Origin: Candidatus Rokuibacteriota bacterium
GTDB lineage: Bacteria > Methylomirabilota > Methylomirabilia > Rokubacteriales > CSP1-6
Length of the DNA stretch: 64,000 bases
Direction: 5' to 3'
Assembly (NCBI GenBank): GCA_003220225.1
Contig: QHRU01000042.1
Coordinates: forward strand, 25,696 to 89,695
Shown: piece after piece, positions 57,807-64,000 of the stretch
Layout: every line of letters begins with the position of its first letter
How positions within the stretch are numbered: position 1 is the stretch's first letter
Made by a program: the position numbers and the translations under genes
The notes under the pieces: generated by a model
Seen by the model: the letters and a program-made list of their open reading frames with translations, nothing else
Told to the model about the DNA's origin: nothing
Database searches by the model: none

Positions 57807-58841
57807 CTACGCCCCGAAGAACTCCACGAAGCGCTTCTTGAGCTCCTCGTTGCGCTTCTCGAGCTCCTCCGGCGTCACCGTCAGCAGCTTCAGCTCGTTG
57901 AGCTTCGGCTTGTCGGCCGGGTACGTCACCTCCGGATGGCCCGTGTAGAGGCCCTCGCTGTCGGCCATCACCTGCTGACACTCGCGCGTGAACGTGAAGT
58001 CGGTGAAGAGGCGCGCCGCGTTCGGGTGCGGCGCGAAGCTCGTGATCGCGGTGGGCGAGACGACGAGCGGCACGCCTTCCTTGGGATAGACGATCTCGAT
58101 GGGGTTGCCCTTCTTCTTGAGCTGGTAGGCGCTGTAGTCGCCGCCGTTGACGGCCACGATCCGCTCGCCTGAGGAGACGACGGTCGCTGGATCGTTCGCG
58201 GACTGCACGATCATCACGCGGTTCTCCGCGAGCGCCTTGAAGTAGTCCCAGCCGTGCAGGTGGACGAGGGCCAGGACGTGGGTGGCGATGACGCCGCTGT
58301 AGCCCGGGTGGGCCGTCACCAGCTTGCCCTTCCACTTCGGGTCCAGCAGATCCTTCCACGTCTTCGGCGCCTCGGCCGCCGACATCGCCTTCGTGTTGTA
58401 GGTGATGGCGTTCACGGTGGCGCGCAGGCCGTAGTAGTAGCCGTCCCTGTCCTTGAAGCCGGCGGGAAACGCGTCCACGCCGGCGGGCGTGTACTTCGCG
58501 AGCAGCTTCTTGTCCTTGAGGAGCACGAAGTGGCCGGCGTCGGAGGTGTGCACGACGTCCACGTTCTTGATGTTCGCCTGCAGCTCCTGCATCACGCGCT
58601 GCAAGATCCGCTGCGAGCCCGTGCGGTGGACCTCGACCTTCACGCCGGGATAGGCCGCCTCGAACAGCTTGGCGACTCTCTCGGCGCTGGGCAGCACCAG
58701 CGAGGTGTACCAGACGACCTTGCCTTCCTTCTTCGCCGCCTCGAGCCGCGCGTCCTGCGTCTGGGCGTCGCCGGCCACCACGAGGCCCGCGAGAAGCGCG
58801 GCCACGACGACGGCGGCGAGGGCCATGGATCTCTTGCTCAT
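57807..58841 (-). CDS. ABC transporter substrate-binding protein (FbpA-like family 1)
   Basis: 344 aa; signal peptide; LEAAKKEGKVVWYTSLVLPSAERVAKLFEAAYPGVKVEVHRTGSQRILQRVMQE. Confidence 0.88.
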   Translation of the reverse strand: MSKRSMALAAVVVAALLAGLVVAGDAQTQDARLEAAKKEGKVVWYTSLVLPSAERVAKLFEAAYPGVKVEVHRTGSQRILQRVMQELQANIKNVDVVHTSDAGHFVLLKDKKLLAKYTPAGVDAFPAGFKDRDGYYYGLRATVNAITYNTKAMSAAEAPKTWKDLLDPKWKGKLVTAHPGYSGVIATHVLALVHLHGWDYFKALAENRVMIVQSANDPATVVSSGERIVAVNGGDYSAYQLKKKGNPIEIVYPKEGVPLVVSPTAITSFAPHPNAARLFTDFTFTRECQQVMADSEGLYTGHPEVTYPADKPKLNELKLLTVTPEELEKRNEELKKRFVEFFGA

Positions 58842-60223
58842 CGATTGTTCTCCGGGGTGAGGGCTGCGACCAGGTCTTTCAGGCTCGGCGCGGCGGCCAA
58901 CCCGCTCACCGCGCGAATGATCGCGTCAGCGCGCGCGGACGGCAGGACCAGCGCGGCGTTGCCTCGGAATTTCGTCTCGATCTCCGCGCGCGTGAGCGGC
59001 GCGTCTGGGCCGCCGCGCGGGCGGTCCTGGCGCTCGCGGAGCCGCCGTCCGTCGGCGAGCGTGACCTCCACGTCGCCGACGAACTGGCGCGGGTAGTCGA
59101 TGGTCGGATCGATCTCGTACGTCACGCGCGACGCCACGCGCAGCACCTCGGCGTCGCGCACGGCAGCGTCGGTGAACTCCGCGAGTCCCGCGCGCCCGCG
59201 CACGAAGATCGTGCCGAGCAGATATGGCAGGCTGAACTTCGCCGCGTAGCCGTTGGGCGGCGCGTGCTTGGCGGCCAGCGGCTCCCAGAGCCGCGGCACC
59301 GGGCCGGCGGACGTCCGGCAGCGGATCGCCGTCACCGCGTCGGCCTTGATCCCGTCGCGCTCGCGCAGCCGCGCCGCGCAGTCCATGTAGGGCTGCGCGA
59401 TCGAGCCGCACGGGTAGGGTTTGAGCGTGAGCGCCTCGAGCTCCCAGGTCTGCCCGAGCGTGTCGAGGAGCGCCTCGAGGCGCCTGGCGTCGTGGCCGCC
59501 GGCAAACGCCGCATAGAGCCCGTGCTCGCCCTCGAGCACCGTCGCGGGCCCGGTGAAGCCTCCGCGCGCGAGCACGGTGGCGACGACGCCGGCGTGCGAC
59601 ACCCAGCCCGGGTGCAAGCGCTTCGGCCACGAGCCGTCGGCGAGGTACTCGATGATCCCGGCCGCCTGACTGCCGACCAGACCGAAGGCGTGAGCGAGCT
59701 GGGCCTCGGTGAGGCGAGAGAGCTTCCCCGCGGCGGCGACGGCGCCGAAGCCGCCCGCGATCGCCGTCGGGTGGAAGTGCCGCGCGTGCAGCGCGCCGGG
59801 CACGGCGAGCCCGACGCGGCACATGACCTCCACGCCCGCGATCAGCGCCTCGAGCATGGCCCGGCCCGACGCGCCGGCGGCCTCGCCGGCGGCGAGCGCC
59901 GTGGTCACCGCGACGCAGCCGGTGTGGACGATCGCGTCCTCGCGCGTGTCGTCGAAATCGAGGCCGTGGGCGAGCGTCGCGTTGGCGAGCACCGCGTTGG
60001 CGGCGGCGACGCGCGCGCGGCGGCCCAACAGCGCGCTCTCAGGGGCGCCGCCCAGCCCCTCGGCCACGTCGAGCGCGGCGCGGCCGAAGTCCTCGCCCGC
60101 CGCGGCCAGCCCGTTGCCGAGGGTGTCGAGGGCGAGCAGGGCTGCCCGACCGACGACCGGTTCCGGGATCGTATCGAGCGTGAGAGCGGCGACGAAGCGC
60201 GCCAGCCGCCGGGCGGCAGTCAC
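58838..60223 (-). CDS. MmgE/PrpD family protein
   Basis: [47 protein letters not shown]...[12 protein letters not shown]...[21 protein letters not shown]...[18 protein letters not shown] start. Confidence 0.9.
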   Translation of the reverse strand: MTAARRLARFVAALTLDTIPEPVVGRAALLALDTLGNGLAAAGEDFGRAALDVAEGLGGAPESALLGRRARVAAANAVLANATLAHGLDFDDTREDAIVHTGCVAVTTALAAGEAAGASGRAMLEALIAGVEVMCRVGLAVPGALHARHFHPTAIAGGFGAVAAAGKLSRLTEAQLAHAFGLVGSQAAGIIEYLADGSWPKRLHPGWVSHAGVVATVLARGGFTGPATVLEGEHGLYAAFAGGHDARRLEALLDTLGQTWELEALTLKPYPCGSIAQPYMDCAARLRERDGIKADAVTAIRCRTSAGPVPRLWEPLAAKHAPPNGYAAKFSLPYLLGTIFVRGRAGLAEFTDAAVRDAEVLRVASRVTYEIDPTIDYPRQFVGDVEVTLADGRRLRERQDRPRGGPDAPLTRAEIETKFRGNAALVLPSARADAIIRAVSGLAAAPSLKDLVAALTPENNR

Positions 60224-61365
60224 TCGAGCAGCTCCTTGGCGATGACCACGCGCTGGATCTGGTTGGTGCCCTCGTAGATCTGCATGATCTTGGCGTCGCG
60301 CATGTAGCGCTCGACGGGGAACTCGCGCGTGTAGCCATAGCCGCCGAAGATCTGCACGGCATCGATGGTCACCTTCATCGCGGTGTCGGCGGCGAAGCAC
60401 TTCGCCATCGACGCCTCGTACGCGTTGCCGGTGATCCCCGCGTCCACCTGCCGCGCGCAGTAGTGGATCATGAGCCGCGAGGCGTGGACGGCCATCGCCA
60501 TGTCGGCCAGCATGAACTGGATCCCCTGGAAGGCGCCGATCGGCTGGCCGAACTGCTGGCGCTCCTTCGCATAACCGACGGCGGCCTCGAGCGCGGCCTG
60601 GGCGATGCCGAGCCCCAGCGCGCCGGTGGCCGGTCGCGTGATGTCGAGCGTGCGCATGGCGAGCTTGAAGCCCTCGCCCTCGGCGCCGAGGCGGTTGGCG
60701 GCAGGCACCGCGCAGTCGCTGAAGTGCAGCGCCACCGTCGGCGAGGCGCGGATGCCCATCTTTCTTTCTTTCTTGCCGACCGAGAAGCCGGGCGTGCCCT
60801 TCTCGACGAGAAACGCCGTCACGCCGCGCGCGCGCTTGGACGGATCGAGCGTGGCGAACACGGTGATCACGTCGGCGTGGTCGCCGTTGGTGCACCACTG
60901 CTTGGAGCCGTTGAGCACGTAGTGGTCGCCCTTGCGAACGGCGGTGGTCTTGAGCCCGGCGGCGTCCGAGCCCGCGGCCGGCTCGGAGAGCGAATACGCG
61001 CACAACAGTTCGCCGGTCGCGAGCCTCGGCAGGAAGCGCTTCTTCTGCTCGTCGGTGCCGGCGAGGAGGATCGGGATGCCGCCGAGCGGCTGGTCGAGAT
61101 ACTGCGTGCCGGTGGCCGCGCACGCGGCCGCGATCTCCTCGCACACGAGGGCCAGCGCGAGAGCGCCCATCGCGTTGCCCCCGTACGCCTCGGGGACCCA
61201 GATGCCGTAGAGCCCGGACTCGATGAGCGCGCGGATCGAGTCCTCCGGGTACGCCTCGGCCTCGTCGTAGCGCGCGGCGTTCGGCGCCACGCGCTCGCGC
61301 GCGATCTTTCGCGCGAGGTGACGGAGCATCCGCTGATCGTCGGTGAGATAGAAGGGCTCGTTCAT
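60220..61365 (-). CDS. Acyl-CoA dehydrogenase
   Basis: 381 aa; [39 protein letters not shown]. Confidence 0.93.
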   Translation of the reverse strand: MNEPFYLTDDQRMLRHLARKIARERVAPNAARYDEAEAYPEDSIRALIESGLYGIWVPEAYGGNAMGALALALVCEEIAAACAATGTQYLDQPLGGIPILLAGTDEQKKRFLPRLATGELLCAYSLSEPAAGSDAAGLKTTAVRKGDHYVLNGSKQWCTNGDHADVITVFATLDPSKRARGVTAFLVEKGTPGFSVGKKERKMGIRASPTVALHFSDCAVPAANRLGAEGEGFKLAMRTLDITRPATGALGLGIAQAALEAAVGYAKERQQFGQPIGAFQGIQFMLADMAMAVHASRLMIHYCARQVDAGITGNAYEASMAKCFAADTAMKVTIDAVQIFGGYGYTREFPVERYMRDAKIMQIYEGTNQIQRVVIAKELLE

Positions 61366-61374
61366 GCGCGGATA

Positions 61375-61935
61375 CTATACAGGGCGCGTCGCCGCCGGGC
61401 GCGTCGCCTCGCGGGCGACCGCGCCGAGCATCGCATGGCGGATGAGTCCGCTGAACGGCCGGACCACCAGCCAGTAGAGGCGAAAGCGCCGGCGGCTCGC
61501 CGCGTCGAGGCACTGCACGCGCGTCTCGGTCACGAGGCGCGTCGTCCCCGTACCGAGGGGCTCGACGGCAAAGGTCCACACGACTTTCGCGTTGCCGGAC
61601 TCCCCAAAATCACGGAACGCGTCGGGCCTCACCTTCACGCGTCCGCCCGACGGCATCCAGAAGCGACCGACCAGGCCGAGCGCGACTTCCCGCCCCTCCC
61701 GCTCGCCGAGTCGGAGGAAGCCGCCGGCGACGAGCCGGTCGAGCGTCAGCCGGTGGACCTGCGCGGGCCGCCGAAGGCCGCGCAGCGCGAGCAGCGCGCG
61801 CACGTACCACGCGCCCGCGAAGTCGGCGCGATGCAGCGCCGCCCAGACGGCCGGCGCCGGCGCCGCCACCCTCACCGCGTGGCGCATGAGCACGTCGTAG
61901 GCCGGCAGATAGTCGTCGGCGAGCGTTCCGGCCAC
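61375..61935 (-). CDS. SRPBCC-like / lipid-binding hypothetical protein
   Basis: VAGTLADDYLPAYDVLMRHAVRVAAPAPAVWAALHRADFAGAW...KVVWTFAVEPLGTGTTRLVTETRVQCLD. Confidence 0.65.
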   Translation of the reverse strand: MAGTLADDYLPAYDVLMRHAVRVAAPAPAVWAALHRADFAGAWYVRALLALRGLRRPAQVHRLTLDRLVAGGFLRLGEREGREVALGLVGRFWMPSGGRVKVRPDAFRDFGESGNAKVVWTFAVEPLGTGTTRLVTETRVQCLDAASRRRFRLYWLVVRPFSGLIRHAMLGAVAREATRPAATRPV

Positions 61936-61940
61936 GCTCC

Positions 61941-63935
61941 TCAGCGGGCGCTCTGTTGCAGAGCCTCGAACGTCTCGCGCTCCGCCTCCAGCTCCGAGCC
62001 GTCCCGATAGAAGTAGTGCGTGCCGTCGATGCGCGGAAGCGTCTCGTCGCCGTCGGCGCCGTGGGCGAGATACCCCATGCCGGACCTGGTCGCATAGAGC
62101 CGCTCGAGATCGTGCTCGAGGGTCACCGCGGTGCCGTCCGTCGCGTAGGGGTTGACCATCCATTGTGTCGGGTTCGCCTTCACGTAGGCCTCGACCTGCT
62201 CGTACGTATAGGCATTGAAGAACAGCCGTTCGTCACGCCGATACGGGAGGTAGGCGGGCCACTTCTCGGGTGGTCCGTAGTACTCGCCGGCCGTCAAGGA
62301 CCGGAGATAGGCAGCGATGTCCCCGTTGGCGATCCCGATCTCCTTCATCTTCTTCTGATCGAACCAGAGGTTGATGAAGCCCCCGCCGAGACTGATCCTG
62401 GCCCCGAACTTCTTGTCGATCATCTCGAGCAGGGTGCGCAGGAAGAGCCGATGGCCGTTCACGACCTCGGGCATCGGCATCATCCCGTGATCGGCGGTGA
62501 TGGTGACGACGTAGTTGCTCTCGCCCACCCGCGCATTCAGCTTCTCGATCAGCCTGCCGACACAGGCGTCCTGCGCGCGCAGCGCCTCTCGCGCCTCGAG
62601 GCTCTCCAGCCCCCAGCGGTGGGCGGCGTAATCCGTCGGCTTCATGCTCATGTAGATCAGCGAAGTCACGTCGGCCTGATCGATGGGCTCGCGATCCAGC
62701 ATCAGGAGCATGTTGTCGCACTCGAAATTGACGTACGCCGGTGAGAAGCGGACGTTTCCGGTGTCGTCGATCTTGTGTCCCATCCAGACGCCGGTGCCGC
62801 CCGTCAATTCCTGGACGTACGGCGTCGGGCTGCGGCCGCGGAGGTATGCCGGGAAGCTGAAGAGGGCGATGTTCGTCATCAGGCGGTGCTCCTGCTCGTC
62901 GCCCGGAAACTCGGCCCGCAAGGCCGGCGTCCTCGGCCGGTCGAACAGGATCACGATGTGGCTCTTGTTGCCCGGATGATGGGCGGCCCCGTGGCCGACC
63001 ATCCCGATGGCGGCGCGGTCCTGGAAGCTCGTCCCGATCACGACCGGCTTGTGGCGCGCGGTGACGCCGTACTCGTCGGCCAGCGTAGGCGCCTTGACGA
63101 ATTCCGGAGACAGGTCCGGGAACGAGTTGATCACCTGGTTCCGCGCGGGGTCGTAGATCTCGTTGCCGACGATGCGCGTTGCGAAGGGGTAGCCGCCGGT
63201 CCCGATCGCCGCGTGCGACACGGCCGTCGCCGTCTCGAGCTGCGTGACCTTCGCGTCCGTGTACTCGACGCCGCGCGCTGCGAGGCCCTTTATGACCGGC
63301 CAGGCATCGGGCCACGCCTCATAGAGCGTCCGCCCGCCGCCGTCCATCACGATCGTCAGGATGACCTTGGGCCGCTTGGACGTGGGAACGAGCGCCTCCG
63401 TCATCACCCGGCCCATCGAGCCGCCGGGTGGCGGCGTCCCGATCATCCGCGCGTACGTCGGCGCGATGTTCTGCAGCGTGGTCTTGCCGAGCCGGACGCC
63501 TTCCTTGACGAACCCCGGACCGTACAGGACAAACTTGATGTCGGTGTCGTAGTCCCACGACGAGGCGTGCGTCGTCCACATGTGCTTGAGGACGATGACC
63601 TGGTCCGGGTCCTGGGGTCGGACGCCTCGGAAGGAACGCAGGGGGATGTGGCTGAACTCGTCGGCGAAGAACATCCGGTCGGCGACGATCGTGTGACGGG
63701 CGGGAATCATGATGACGTGACCGTTCTGCTCCGCCGCCCAGCTCTGCACGGCGTAGGCGAAGTGCCAAGCATCGTCGCGATCCTGGCTCTTGTACGCCGA
63801 GTCCGACCAGCGCGGACCAATGCTTGTGGCCTGCCCCTGAACACCGGACGCGGGCGCGCGCGCGCCGCAGGCGGCCAGCGCGAAGACGAACACCAGAGGA
63901 ATGAGACTCGCGCCGAAGAAGTGTCTCCTCACCAT
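61941..63935 (-). CDS. Type I phosphodiesterase/nucleotide pyrophosphatase (alkaline phosphatase superfamily)
   Basis: 664 aa; signal peptide; ILTIVMDGGGRTLYEAWPDAWPVIKGLAARGVEYTDAKV; VVTITADHGMMPMPEV. Confidence 0.88.
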   Translation of the reverse strand: MVRRHFFGASLIPLVFVFALAACGARAPASGVQGQATSIGPRWSDSAYKSQDRDDAWHFAYAVQSWAAEQNGHVIMIPARHTIVADRMFFADEFSHIPLRSFRGVRPQDPDQVIVLKHMWTTHASSWDYDTDIKFVLYGPGFVKEGVRLGKTTLQNIAPTYARMIGTPPPGGSMGRVMTEALVPTSKRPKVILTIVMDGGGRTLYEAWPDAWPVIKGLAARGVEYTDAKVTQLETATAVSHAAIGTGGYPFATRIVGNEIYDPARNQVINSFPDLSPEFVKAPTLADEYGVTARHKPVVIGTSFQDRAAIGMVGHGAAHHPGNKSHIVILFDRPRTPALRAEFPGDEQEHRLMTNIALFSFPAYLRGRSPTPYVQELTGGTGVWMGHKIDDTGNVRFSPAYVNFECDNMLLMLDREPIDQADVTSLIYMSMKPTDYAAHRWGLESLEAREALRAQDACVGRLIEKLNARVGESNYVVTITADHGMMPMPEVVNGHRLFLRTLLEMIDKKFGARISLGGGFINLWFDQKKMKEIGIANGDIAAYLRSLTAGEYYGPPEKWPAYLPYRRDERLFFNAYTYEQVEAYVKANPTQWMVNPYATDGTAVTLEHDLERLYATRSGMGYLAHGADGDETLPRIDGTHYFYRDGSELEAERETFEALQQSAR

Positions 63936-63946
63936 CGCTCCCTCCT

Positions 63947-64000
63947 TCAGATCACGCCGCGGCGGTGGAGGGCCGCCACGGCAGCGGTGTCGAGGCCAAG
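63947..64000 (-). CDS. C-terminus of probable CaiB/BaiF CoA transferase, cut by window edge
   Basis: ...LGLDTAAVAALHRRGVI*; resembles the C-terminus LGMSRDEIAALRAEGVI* of the CoA transferase at 41414. Confidence 0.5.
   Translation of the reverse strand, partial: LGLDTAAVAALHRRGVI

Noticed and set aside
56655-58172. 505-aa plus-strand ORF
   Set aside because: Antisense to the ABC permease and binding protein; composition typical of shadow ORFs.

Overview
High-GC bacterial chromosomal window. The gene content (many Liv-type ABC transporters, acyl-CoA dehydrogenases, CaiB/BaiF CoA transferases, NMT1-type binding proteins) suggests an uncultivated soil or groundwater lineage such as Rokubacteria/NC10; that taxonomic guess is weak inference. 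I see no rRNA, tRNA, CRISPR array or intact transposase. About 62 genuine CDSs can be supported. The main blocks are: (1) a ~13.8 kb co-directional minus-strand cluster (17800->4013) with a GntR regulator, EtfBA, acyl-CoA dehydrogenases, a split B12-dependent acyl-CoA mutase, a branched-chain aminotransferase, an acyl-CoA ligase, a NitT/TauT-type ABC transporter and an enolase-superfamily enzyme; (2) two complete Liv ABC transporter operons plus a partial LivG at the left edge; (3) a Fbp/Pot-type ABC transporter coupled to MmgE/PrpD and acyl-CoA dehydrogenase genes; (4) a recombination-scarred region (36.2-40.3 kb) where three copies of a sigma-54-like promoter module sit upstream of one intact and two broken NHL-repeat genes. 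Most noteworthy: the triplicated -24/-12 promoters, each with a palindrome at an exactly conserved 58-bp distance; a 'methylmalonyl-CoA mutase' whose two specificity positions (Phe66, Gln184) match isobutyryl-CoA mutase; a 126-bp nested inverted repeat inside the mutase/aminotransferase cluster; a dispersed 27-bp hairpin family; and an EmrB C-terminal fragment fused to the 5' end of an NHL gene. All functional calls come from reading translated sequence; no database search was run.
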